Assembly: GCA_902489135.1 (NCBI GenBank)
Contig: CABTYW010000044.1
Coordinates: 1-16,311 of the forward strand
Length of the DNA stretch: 16,311 nt
From: an uncultured Synergistaceae bacterium
GTDB taxonomy: Bacteria; Synergistota; Synergistia; Synergistales; Dethiosulfovibrionaceae
Reading direction: 5' to 3'
Below the pieces are notes generated by a model. The model was given only the letters and a program-made list of their open reading frames with translations, had not been told where the DNA came from and did not search any database. Position numbers and translations under genes: made by a program. Below, piece after piece: positions 7,173 through 14,447 of the stretch. Each line of letters starts with the position of its first letter. Positions within the stretch are counted from its first letter, which is position 1.

Positions 7173-7177
7173 TACAA

Positions 7178-10100
7178 ATGGCAAAGCATTGGAAGACTAT
7201 GGACGGCAATATGGCCGCCGCACATGTCAGCTACGCTTTTACTGAGGTCGCCGCGATCTACCCGATCACGCCTTCTTCGCCCATGGCCGAAGACTGCGAC
7301 GAGTGGGCCGCACAGGGCCGAAAGAACATTTTCGGCCGCGTGGTTGAAATTCACGAGATGCAGGCCGAAGGCGGCGCCGCGGGAGCCGTTCACGGTTCGC
7401 TGAGCGCCGGATCGCTGACGACCACCTTTACCGCTTCCCAGGGACTGCTTCTCATGGTTCCCAACATGTACAAAATCGCCGGCGAGCGTCTCCCCGCAGT
7501 TTTTGACGTGAGCGCGCGCACCCTGGCCACCCACGCCCTTTCGATTTTCGGCGACCACAGCGACGTAATGGCGTGCCGCAGCACGGGCTTTGCCATGCTG
7601 GCCTCTTCAAGCGTTCAGGAAGTCATGGATCTGACGGCGGTTTCGCACCTTTCCGCCATCAAGGCGCGCATTCCGTTCCTGAATTTCTTCGACGGCTTCC
7701 GTACGTCCCATGAAGTCCAGAAAATTGAAGTTCTTGAGTACGAAGATCTGGCCAAGTTGGTGGACTATGACGCCATCGCCGAGTTCAAGGCCGATTCTCT
7801 CAATCCCGAGCACCCCTACATCAAGGGCACGGCTCAGAACCCCGATATCTTCTTCCAGACCATGGAATCCCGCAATTCCTTCTACGACGAGCTGCCCGAG
7901 ACGGTCGTTCATTACATGGACGAGCTCAGCAAGCTGACGGGCCGCGAGTACCATCCCTTCAACTACTACGGCGATCCCGAGGCCGAGCGCGTGGTGGTCT
8001 GCATGGGTTCGGCCTGCCAGGCGGCCGAAGAAACGGTGGATTATCTGAGAGCCCGCGGCGAAAAGGTGGGATTGATTGTTGTCCACCTCTTCCGTCCCTT
8101 CAGCCCCAAGTATTTCTTCAAGGTTCTGCCTTCTACGGTGAAAAAGATCGCCGTGCTTGACCGCTGCAAAGAGCCCGGTGCGCTGGGAGAGCCTCTGTAC
8201 AGCGACGTGTGCTCTCTCTTCGAGGAATACGGCGAAGCCGACCGTCCTCTGATCGTGGGCGGGCGTTACGGTCTCGGCTCCAAGGACACTACGCCCACGG
8301 AAATTAAGGCGGTTTATGACAACCTGAAGAGCTACAAACCCATGAACCACTTCACCGTGGGCATTGTGGACGATGTGACCTTCCGCTCCCTGCCTCTCGG
8401 CGAAGAGATCAACGCCGCTCCCGAAGGAACCATTCGCTGCAAGTTCTGGGGAATCGGTTCCGACGGCACGGTGGGCGCCAACAAGAACGCCATCAAGATC
8501 ATCGGCGACAACACCGACCTGTACGCCCAGGGCTATTTCTCCTACGACTCCAAGAAATCCGGCGGCGTCACCGTGTCGCATCTCCGCTTCGGCAAGAAGC
8601 CCATTAAGTCCACCTATCTCATTCACAGTGCCGATTTCGTGGCCTGCCACAAGCAGGAATATCTGCGCCAGTACGATGTGACGGCCGGCCTGAAGAAGGG
8701 CGGCACCTTCCTTCTGAACACCCAGTGGCTCAGCGACGAAGCTCTTGAGGCCCATATTCCCGCCAAAGTGAAGCGCTATCTGGCGAAGAACGACATCTCG
8801 CTTTACATCATCGACGCCACCGACATTGCCCAGAAGATCGGCCTCGGCAACCGCACCAACATGGTGATGATGTCGGCGTTCTTCAAGCTCGCCAACGTGA
8901 TCCCCATGGAAGACGCCGTCAAGTACATGAAGAGCGCCATTCAGAAGTCCTACGGCCGCAAGGGCGAAGACATCGTGAAGATGAACAACGCCGCCGTGGA
9001 TCAGGGCAGCGGTGCACTGAAGAAAGTCAACATCCCCGCGTCGTGGGCCGACGCCATCGACGCCCCCTGCGACGAGAAGACGGGTTGCTGCGACGAGCGC
9101 CCCGATTTTGTCCGTGAGATCGTGGATCCCATGAACGCCATGGAGGGTGACAAGCTTCCCGTCAGCACCTTCCTGGGCATTGAAGACGGCCGGTTCCCCA
9201 ACGGCACCTCCGCCTTCGAGAAGCGCGGCGTCGCCGTGTTTGTCCCCCATTGGAACAAGGACAAGTGCATCCAGTGCAACCAGTGCGCCATGGTCTGTCC
9301 CCACGCCACCATTCGTCCCGTGTTGCTTGACGAGACTGAAATGGCCTGCAAGCCCGAGGGCTTTGAGACCATCGACGTCAAACAGCCCAAGGAACTCGCC
9401 GGACTTCACTTCCGTATGCAGGTCAGCCCGCTTGACTGCCTGGGCTGCGGCAACTGCGCCGACATCTGCCCCGTGAAGGCTCTTGACATGAAACCGCTGG
9501 GCACGCAGCTGGATCAGAAGGAAAACTGGCATTTTGCCGCCGAACACGTCAGCGACAAATCCGATCGCGTCAACATCCACAACGTGAAGAACAGCCAGTT
9601 CGCCATGCCGTACTTTGAGTTCTCCGGCGCCTGCGCCGGCTGCGGTGAGACGCCTTATGCCAAACTGGTGACCCAGCTCTTCGGCGACCGCATGATGATC
9701 GCCAATGCCACGGGATGCTCCTCCATTTGGGGCGCGTCCGCTCCCAGCATGCCCTACACCACCAACGCCCTCGGACAGGGCCCGACCTGGGCGAACTCTC
9801 TGTTTGAGGACAACGCCGAGTTCGGTTACGGCATGGCCATGTCGGTGAAGAACAGCCGCAGAGACCTGACGGACAATGTGGAAGCGCTTTTGGCTTCCGA
9901 TAAACTGCCCGAAGAAGTTCGCACCGCCCTTCAGAAGTGGCTGGACGGCCGCGATGACGCCGCGGCCAGCAAGACGGCCGCCGAAGGCGTTTACGAGATC
10001 CTCGACACCGACCTGGGCGACGACGAACTCAACGCCAAGCTTTCCCGCGTAGCCGATCTCAGCGATTACCTGGTGAAGAAATCCGTCTGGATCTTCGGCG

Positions 10101-10759
10101 GAGACGGATGGGCTTACGACATCGGATTCGGCGGTTTGGATCACGTCCTGGCCAGCGGCGAGAATGTCAACGTTCTGGTCTTCGACACCGAAGTCTATTC
10201 AAATACCGGCGGTCAGTCCTCGAAGGCCACCCCGGCTTCCGCAGTGGCGAAGTTCGCTGCGGCGGGCAAGAAGGTCGCCAAGAAGGATCTGGGCCGCATC
10301 GCCATGACGTACGGCTACGTTTATGTGGCTCAGTGCGCCATGGGCGCCGACAAAAACCAGTTGGTCAAGGTTCTTACCGAGGCCGAAGCCTATGACGGAC
10401 CTTCGCTGATCATTTGCTATTCCCCCTGCATCAACCACGGCCTCAAGTCCGGCATGGGCAAGAGCCAGGAGCAGGAGAAGAAGGCCGTTGCGGCGGGATA
10501 CTGGCACCTGTATCACTACAATCCCGAGCTCGAGGCGCAGGGCAAGAACCCCTTCGTCCTCGATTCCAAGGCGCCCACGGCTTCCTTCCGCGACTTCCTG
10601 ATGAGCGAGAACCGCTACACGTCGCTGATGAAGACCAACCCCGCAGTGGCCGAGGAGCTCTATGCCAAGGCCGAGCGCGACGCCAGAAGACGGTATCTGA
10701 TCTATAAGAGTTTGGCTGAGGCGGCGCCCATCACCCTTGACGACGCACCCGAAAAGTAA
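7178..10759 (+). CDS. nifJ: Pyruvate:ferredoxin (flavodoxin) oxidoreductase, single-chain
   Basis: The 1193-residue homodimeric enzyme catalyses pyruvate + CoA + oxidised ferredoxin to acetyl-CoA + CO2 + reduced ferredoxin in the cytoplasm, a central step of anaerobic fermentation. The domain order is complete. The N-terminal pyruvate/TPP domain has AAIYPITPSSPMAE near residues 26-39 and is followed by domain II. The gamma-type domain starts near KFWGIGSDGTVGANKNAIK (about 418-436). A two-cluster ferredoxin domain has Cys697/700/703/707 and Cys754/757/760/764. The TPP domain has GDGWAYDIG near 975-983 and NTGGQSSKATP. The proximal 4Fe-4S ligands are Cys819, Cys822 and Cys847, plus a Cys in CYSPCINHG (1080 or 1084). 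Length and architecture match the Desulfovibrio-type enzyme (known family). It is monocistronic between its own promoter region and a strong terminator. Confidence 0.97.
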   Translation: MAKHWKTMDGNMAAAHVSYAFTEVAAIYPITPSSPMAEDCDEWAAQGRKNIFGRVVEIHEMQAEGGAAGAVHGSLSAGSLTTTFTASQGLLLMVPNMYKIAGERLPAVFDVSARTLATHALSIFGDHSDVMACRSTGFAMLASSSVQEVMDLTAVSHLSAIKARIPFLNFFDGFRTSHEVQKIEVLEYEDLAKLVDYDAIAEFKADSLNPEHPYIKGTAQNPDIFFQTMESRNSFYDELPETVVHYMDELSKLTGREYHPFNYYGDPEAERVVVCMGSACQAAEETVDYLRARGEKVGLIVVHLFRPFSPKYFFKVLPSTVKKIAVLDRCKEPGALGEPLYSDVCSLFEEYGEADRPLIVGGRYGLGSKDTTPTEIKAVYDNLKSYKPMNHFTVGIVDDVTFRSLPLGEEINAAPEGTIRCKFWGIGSDGTVGANKNAIKIIGDNTDLYAQGYFSYDSKKSGGVTVSHLRFGKKPIKSTYLIHSADFVACHKQEYLRQYDVTAGLKKGGTFLLNTQWLSDEALEAHIPAKVKRYLAKNDISLYIIDATDIAQKIGLGNRTNMVMMSAFFKLANVIPMEDAVKYMKSAIQKSYGRKGEDIVKMNNAAVDQGSGALKKVNIPASWADAIDAPCDEKTGCCDERPDFVREIVDPMNAMEGDKLPVSTFLGIEDGRFPNGTSAFEKRGVAVFVPHWNKDKCIQCNQCAMVCPHATIRPVLLDETEMACKPEGFETIDVKQPKELAGLHFRMQVSPLDCLGCGNCADICPVKALDMKPLGTQLDQKENWHFAAEHVSDKSDRVNIHNVKNSQFAMPYFEFSGACAGCGETPYAKLVTQLFGDRMMIANATGCSSIWGASAPSMPYTTNALGQGPTWANSLFEDNAEFGYGMAMSVKNSRRDLTDNVEALLASDKLPEEVRTALQKWLDGRDDAAASKTAAEGVYEILDTDLGDDELNAKLSRVADLSDYLVKKSVWIFGGDGWAYDIGFGGLDHVLASGENVNVLVFDTEVYSNTGGQSSKATPASAVAKFAAAGKKVAKKDLGRIAMTYGYVYVAQCAMGADKNQLVKVLTEAEAYDGPSLIICYSPCINHGLKSGMGKSQEQEKKAVAAGYWHLYHYNPELEAQGKNPFVLDSKAPTASFRDFLMSENRYTSLMKTNPAVAEELYAKAERDARRRYLIYKSLAEAAPITLDDAPEK

Positions 10760-10770
10760 AATCTCAGGAT

Positions 10771-10809
10771 AAAAAAACGGGAGAAGTCGAAAGACTTCTT
10801 CCGTTTTTT
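10771..10809 (+). terminator. Intrinsic terminator after the oxidoreductase gene
   Basis: A run of As leads into a 12-bp stem (ACGGGAGAAGTC with GACTTCTTCCGT, one G-T pair) capped by a GAAA tetraloop and followed by six Ts. It begins 11 bases after the stop codon. The symmetry of A-run and T-run means it could also work on the - strand. Confidence 0.95.
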
Positions 10810-10861
10810 GTAACGGACGGAGACAATTCCCCGTAAAGCGAATACATCTCAAGGAGCGAAA

Positions 10862-10912
10862 ATGTCCGAGCGAGATTTTAAGGGCGCCGGGCGGCAAGGA
10901 ACTTTTGCTTGA
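10862..10912 (+). CDS. Possible 16-residue small ORF
   Basis: ATG 10862 to TGA 10910-10912 would encode MSERDFKGAGRQGTFA. It is preceded by AAGGAG (10851-10856) five bases upstream, a better Shine-Dalgarno than several real genes here. There is no obvious promoter between it and the preceding terminator, and the -35 of the next promoter overlaps its last codons. It could be a true small protein, a decaying gene start, or coincidence. Confidence 0.2.
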   Translation: MSERDFKGAGRQGTFA

Positions 10913-10937
10913 CAAGGCCGCCATGGGAGAGAATAAT
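10909..10937 (+). promoter_or_regulatory. Sigma70 promoter of the CYTH-like/ppx operon
   Basis: TTGACA at 10909-10914 and AATAAT at 10932-10937 are separated by 17 bases, eleven of twelve consensus matches. The predicted start is near 10944, leaving a 5' leader of about 295 nt before ATG 11240. Confidence 0.8.
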
Positions 10938-11239
10938 AAAAACAGTCAATATAATATAAAGATACAAAGCTTGACTCATGGCGCTTCAAAAGAGATTTTC
11001 ACGTTTTTTCCTCGGCGGGGAAGACGGTCTGAGGGGCGCTTACGGGGCGTTGAGGAGCGTTTTCGGTGCGTCATTGAAGGGGCGGAGGCGAAAGAAGTTC
11101 CGCTTTGCCTGAATTTTACATTTCAATGACCAATTATTTTACGGAGATCGCCTATTCTGGGCAGAGATTGAGAGGCCTCCGAGGCCTTTCAGAGCAAACT
11201 GAATTTTGTGGCGATGAAAATTGGTGAGGAGGACATCGG

Positions 11240-11824
11240 ATGACCATTGTTGCGCGTTGGGAATGGCGGACTTTCGGAAAGGGCGATTTCGGCGAGGCCG
11301 AGAAGGCGCTTTCCGCATTGCCCATGGATTCCTGCAAAAAAACGGAAGAAGAGTACATTCTTTCCAGAAACAGCGGCGAAAACGTAAAAATCCGCTTTGA
11401 TCTTATTGACGTCAAATCCCTTCAGAACGTCAATGCCGACGGGCTCGAACAGTGGAAACCCGTGCTGAAAACGGGTTTTCCCGTTTCAAAGGACACGCTG
11501 AACGAGCTGGCGGAGATATTGAAAGTGCAGCTTCCGAAACTTCATCGGGAAACCTATTCCCATGATCAGTTTATCGACGAGGTCGTCAAGCCCTGCGCGG
11601 AGCTTGAGCTTGTTAAAGTCAGCAAGAACCGCAGCATTTATAAGCTTGAAGGCACCACGGCTGAAATCGCCGAAGCGCAGTTTAACGGCATCCCCTGGCG
11701 GACCATGTGCATCGAGCACGAAGATCCCGCGGTGATCATGAAGGTCGTCAAGGATCTTGGCATGAAGGGCGCCGCCAATATGAACTACATTCAGGCCATG
11801 AAGAAATCGGTGGGGATGGCGTAA
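11240..11824 (+). CDS. Divergent CYTH-like (triphosphate tunnel fold) protein linked to Ppx
   Basis: This soluble 194-residue protein has no signal peptide. I read it as a divergent CYTH-domain protein, by pattern and not by a search. Strand-like blocks occur in CYTH order: EWRTF at residues 8-12, EEYILSRN, NVKIRFDLIDVKSLQ with the basic residues expected in the tunnel (near 50-62), LEQWKPVLKTGFPV, VKVSKNRSIYKLEG (near 132-145), and a last segment IEHEDPAVIMKVVKDLGM, like the CYTH C-terminal 'E.ed...l.....lG'. The classical N-terminal ExExK is reduced to E8-W-R10, so catalysis is uncertain. CYTH members hydrolyse or bind triphosphates and polyphosphate. The gene is 1 base from a Ppx/GppA gene, which supports a phosphate-polymer or nucleotide role. 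ATG 11240 has AGGAGG at 11227-11232. Confidence 0.6.
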   Translation: MTIVARWEWRTFGKGDFGEAEKALSALPMDSCKKTEEEYILSRNSGENVKIRFDLIDVKSLQNVNADGLEQWKPVLKTGFPVSKDTLNELAEILKVQLPKLHRETYSHDQFIDEVVKPCAELELVKVSKNRSIYKLEGTTAEIAEAQFNGIPWRTMCIEHEDPAVIMKVVKDLGMKGAANMNYIQAMKKSVGMA

Positions 11825-11825
11825 A

Positions 11826-12746
11826 ATGGCGCAGAAAAAAGCAGTTGTCGATGTGGGGACCAACTCCGTTAAATTCTGCCTCGCCGAGGGAGACGGGTCG
11901 GAAGGCTGGAAAGTTATCAAGGACGCCAACGACATCGCCCGTCTGGGAGAGGGGCTGAAGGACAGCGGCCGCATCAGCGCCGAGGCCCTTGAGCGAAACG
12001 CGCAGTCCGTCGCGGCCTTCGTGAAAGAGGCCCGATCGGCGGGCGCCGATGACATCCGCATTGTGGGAACCATGGCGCTTCGTACGGCGCACAACGCCGA
12101 AGCCTTCATCGCCCGTGTCAAAGAGCTTTGCGGCCTCACGCTCCGCGTTCTGCCGGGCGAAGAGGAAGCCCAGCTTTCCTATGTGGCGGTGCTGTCGGGC
12201 ATTGCAGGAGCTTCTCAAGCCGATCTGGTGACCATGGACGCCGGCGGCGGCAGCACGGAATTCGTGTTCGGCCGCGCCGGGAAGATCACGAAAAAATTCA
12301 GTCTGAACGTGGGCGCCGTGCGCTTTACGGAAGACTACCTGTCGCAGATGCCCGTTCCCGTCGATAAACTGGCGGCAGCCCGTGCCGCCATTAAAAAAGA
12401 GCTCAGCGAGGGCGGCGTCGTCGGCCCGGTGAAATTCCTTGTGGGCATGGGCGGCACCGTCACCAGCATGGCGGCGGTGAAGCACAAAATGACCGTCTAT
12501 GACCCTTCGGTCATTCAGGGTTCCGTGCTGACTCTTGACGACGTGAGAGCGCAGATTGCCCATTATGCGGCGAAAACGCTGGAGCAGCGCCGCGAAATCC
12601 CGGGACTTCAGCCTAAACGCGCCGACGTGATCCTCGCCGGTGCCTGCATTGTGGAAGCCGTCATGGAGCTGACGGCCTCCGACGAACTGACGGTGAGCGA
12701 TCGGAGCCTTCGACACGGACTGCTTGAACGTCTGTTCAAGGCATAG
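11826..12746 (+). CDS. ppx: Ppx/GppA-family phosphatase (exopolyphosphatase-like)
   Basis: This 306-residue cytoplasmic protein of the Ppx/GppA family (ASKHA fold) hydrolyses terminal phosphate from polyphosphate or from guanosine pentaphosphate. Motifs are complete: phosphate-1 VVDVGTNSVKF at residues 7-17, GTMALRTA near 78-85, the catalytic-glutamate block LPGEEEAQLSY near 112-122, phosphate-2 TMDAGGGSTEFVFG near 136-149, LNVGAVRFTE near 161-170, adenosine-like GMGGTVTSMA near 207-216, RADVILAG, and the closing VSDRSLRHGLLE. It is the short form (about 300 residues) without the C-terminal HD-like extension of the E. coli enzymes. It starts 1 base after the CYTH-like gene stop, so the pair is almost certainly cotranslated. 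Whether it prefers polyP or pppGpp cannot be told. Confidence 0.9.
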   Translation: MAQKKAVVDVGTNSVKFCLAEGDGSEGWKVIKDANDIARLGEGLKDSGRISAEALERNAQSVAAFVKEARSAGADDIRIVGTMALRTAHNAEAFIARVKELCGLTLRVLPGEEEAQLSYVAVLSGIAGASQADLVTMDAGGGSTEFVFGRAGKITKKFSLNVGAVRFTEDYLSQMPVPVDKLAAARAAIKKELSEGGVVGPVKFLVGMGGTVTSMAAVKHKMTVYDPSVIQGSVLTLDDVRAQIAHYAAKTLEQRREIPGLQPKRADVILAGACIVEAVMELTASDELTVSDRSLRHGLLERLFKA

Positions 12747-12802
12747 GACGGAAAAAAGTGTTTTTGCGATAAAATCTGCACGAAAAAAAGGAGCGAGTGA
12801 AG

Positions 12803-13765
12803 ATGAATTTGAAAAAATCGGTTTGCGGTGCGGCAACGGCAATTTTGCTGGGGGTCGCTTCCACCGCTTTCGCCGCCTATCCTGAAAAGCCCATTCATAT
12901 CGTCAATTACGTGGCTCCCGGCGGATTGATGGACGTGACGAGCCGCAAGTTCGTGGCCGTGGCTCAGAAGTATGTGCCCGAGGTCACTTTCGTCGTTGAA
13001 AACGTTACAGGGGCCGGCGGACTGATCGCTCTCGGCCAGGTGCTCCAGCTGCCTGCCGACGGCTATACGGTCTTTGCGCCGACCACTGCCGTGGTGGACA
13101 AAGTGCTGTCTGCCGGAAAGAGCGAAGACGATCTGATTTGGAGCATGGAGTGGGTGGCCATGCTGATGCGTGATCCCGAGTGCGTCATCGGCGCAGCCGA
13201 CGGCGACTTCAACACCTTTGAAAAAGTGCTGGCCGATGCCAAGGCCAAAGACGGCTCTCAGCTCTGGAGCGGCCCCGCTCCCGGAGGCAACGACCACCTT
13301 CTGGCGGTGAAGATTTGGAACACCGTGGGCATCAAGGCCAAGTGGGTGCCCTACAAGAGCGGGCCTCTGGCCATGGCCGGAACGCTGAGCGGCCAGAGCG
13401 TCGCCTACGTGGGAAATCCCGCCGACATGGCCGGACGCCCGGGCTATAAAATTTTGGCTCTGTGCCGCAAAGAGCGTCTGCCGCAGTTTCCCGACGCGCC
13501 CACCTTTGCGGAACTGGGCTACGAAGGCCTGGACAACGAAATTATGTGGCGCGGCTTTGCGATCCGCAAGGGCGCTCCCGAAGAGGTTTATCAGTGGTGG
13601 GAGAATTTGAACAGGAAAGTCGCTCAGGATCCTGAATGGACAGAATATCTGACCAAGGACGGCATCGACGTCGTTGACTGGGGCCGCAAGGAATTTACCC
13701 TGCAGGTGAAAACGGACGTCGAAAACGCAAAAGCTGCGCTGCGCGCCGCGGGAATGATCAAGTAA
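12803..13765 (+). CDS. tctC: TctC/Bug-family periplasmic substrate-binding protein
   Basis: This 320-residue periplasmic receptor belongs to the tripartite tricarboxylate transporter (TTT) family. The signal peptide MNLKKSVCGAATAILLGVAS ends at AFA-AYP. The mature N-terminus YPEKPIHIVNYVAPGGLMDVTSR is the family hallmark (YP.kPI..iv...PGG..D...R), whose loops hold the ligand carboxylate. ENVTGAGGLIALGQV and ADGYTVFAPTTA follow as expected. A GTG at 12797 is in frame, but ATG 12803 is preferred because AAGGAG at 12788-12793 is nine bases from it and only three from the GTG. The gene precedes tctB and tctA but is separated from them by a strong terminator, which would let the binding protein be made in excess. 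The substrate (citrate, other carboxylate or an amino acid) is unknown. Confidence 0.92.
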   Translation: MNLKKSVCGAATAILLGVASTAFAAYPEKPIHIVNYVAPGGLMDVTSRKFVAVAQKYVPEVTFVVENVTGAGGLIALGQVLQLPADGYTVFAPTTAVVDKVLSAGKSEDDLIWSMEWVAMLMRDPECVIGAADGDFNTFEKVLADAKAKDGSQLWSGPAPGGNDHLLAVKIWNTVGIKAKWVPYKSGPLAMAGTLSGQSVAYVGNPADMAGRPGYKILALCRKERLPQFPDAPTFAELGYEGLDNEIMWRGFAIRKGAPEEVYQWWENLNRKVAQDPEWTEYLTKDGIDVVDWGRKEFTLQVKTDVENAKAALRAAGMIK

Positions 13766-13805
13766 GACGCCAAGGCCGAAATAAAGACCTGAGAAACAAA
13801 AGACG

Positions 13806-13845
13806 GTTCCTGTTTCTGCGAACAGAGAAACAGGAACTTTTTTTT
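13806..13845 (+). terminator. Strong hairpin terminator between tctC and tctB
   Basis: A perfect 12-bp stem (13806-13817 with 13826-13837), an 8-nt loop and eight Ts directly after the stem. It starts 41 bases after the tctC stop and ends 19 bases before the tctB ATG. It lies inside what should be one functional transporter unit, so partial read-through is the likely mode of expression for tctBA. Confidence 0.92.
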
Positions 13846-13864
13846 AAAGAAAGTGGGGGTGTGG

Positions 13865-14434
13865 ATGCAGAAATTCGTGCAGTCGCTGGATTCTTCATCG
13901 GGACTTCTGGTCATTCTCGGCCTGTGTGCCGCGGGGCTGGCGGCAGGAGCCGTGATCTTTTGCGTCTGCGGCAAAAAAGACCGTCTTGCGCCGCTGCTTG
14001 TGGCGCTTGCTTTTGCCGAACTGGCCTGCGTCTTCCTGGTTCTTGTGCAGGGCGTCGAGGAGATGGAGGGGGCCGACAGCAGTTCCCGGCTCATGCCGCG
14101 TCTGTGGGCGTGGCCCCTGCTTTTGACCTCGGGCGTGCAAATCGGCCGAATTTGGCGCGCTGAAAAGGCGCCTTCTCCGCAGGGAGGAAAGATCGGACGC
14201 GTTTTTTTGACCTTTTTGGCGGCGGCGCTGGCCGTCTCTCAGTTTAAGACGCTGGGTTTTTTTCTCAGCACCTCGGTCATGCTGGTCGTCCTGATGCTGT
14301 TTTTCGGCGAGAGACGGTTTTCGGTGGTTGTCGGATCGGCGGCTTTCTGGCTGTTGTTCTCGTGGCTGGTGTTTTATAAACTTCTGATGATCAACCTGCC
14401 CACGGGAACGCTTTTTTCGGGGCTGCTCGCCTAG
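13865..14434 (+). CDS. tctB: TctB-family small membrane subunit of the TTT transporter
   Basis: This 189-residue inner-membrane protein has four hydrophobic segments (about residues 13-37, 43-61, 72-92 and a long C-terminal block around 110-185), the usual topology of the poorly conserved TctB subunit. It partners the large TctA channel. Identification rests mainly on topology, size and position between tctC and tctA. The frame is open from a GTG at 13853, but ATG 13865 is chosen as start, with a G-rich RBS (13855-13859) five bases upstream. The gap to tctA is 13 bases. The late run GTLFSGLL at the C-terminus is common in TctB proteins. Confidence 0.82.
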   Translation: MQKFVQSLDSSSGLLVILGLCAAGLAAGAVIFCVCGKKDRLAPLLVALAFAELACVFLVLVQGVEEMEGADSSSRLMPRLWAWPLLLTSGVQIGRIWRAEKAPSPQGGKIGRVFLTFLAAALAVSQFKTLGFFLSTSVMLVVLMLFFGERRFSVVVGSAAFWLLFSWLVFYKLLMINLPTGTLFSGLLA

Positions 14435-14447
14435 AGGAGAATGCACG

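Larger units (their letters stand above)
6594..7177. other. Long intergenic region upstream of the pyruvate:ferredoxin oxidoreductase gene
   Basis: There are 584 bases with no credible gene; the open frames are on the - strand, low in complexity and lack start signals. Just after the ATPase stop is an 8-base direct repeat CTCCGAGG (6602-6609 and 6620-6627). A pyrimidine-rich tract runs over about 7007-7023. Two extended -10 promoter candidates (6918-6926 and 7025-7033) and two hairpins (7111-7128 and 7154-7172) are listed separately. No clear terminator for the cobamide transporter operon was found. Confidence 0.5.
10810..11239. other. Intergenic region and long leader upstream of the CYTH-like/ppx operon
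   Basis: Between the terminator and ATG 11240 lie 430 bases. A 16-codon ORF with a good RBS sits at 10862-10912. Its end overlaps the -35 box of a strong promoter at 10909-10937. Downstream of that promoter, about 295 bases contain no recognisable gene. A second TATAAT at 10950-10955 has no -35. Near 11171-11186 the sequence AGGCCTCCGAGGCCT makes a short GGCC/GGCC hairpin. No known riboswitch or T-box core was recognised in the leader. Confidence 0.5.

Noticed and set aside
7607..10144. An 845-codon open frame on the - strand opposite the oxidoreductase gene
   Set aside because: It is the antisense of a highly conserved, codon-biased GC-rich gene. The translation is Val/Gly/His-rich without family features, and this is a common artefact of strong codon bias.
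12723..12740. Perfect 7-bp inverted repeat (CTTGAAC/GTTCAAG) at the end of the ppx gene
   Set aside because: It lies inside the coding sequence and has no T-run directly after it, so I do not call it a terminator.
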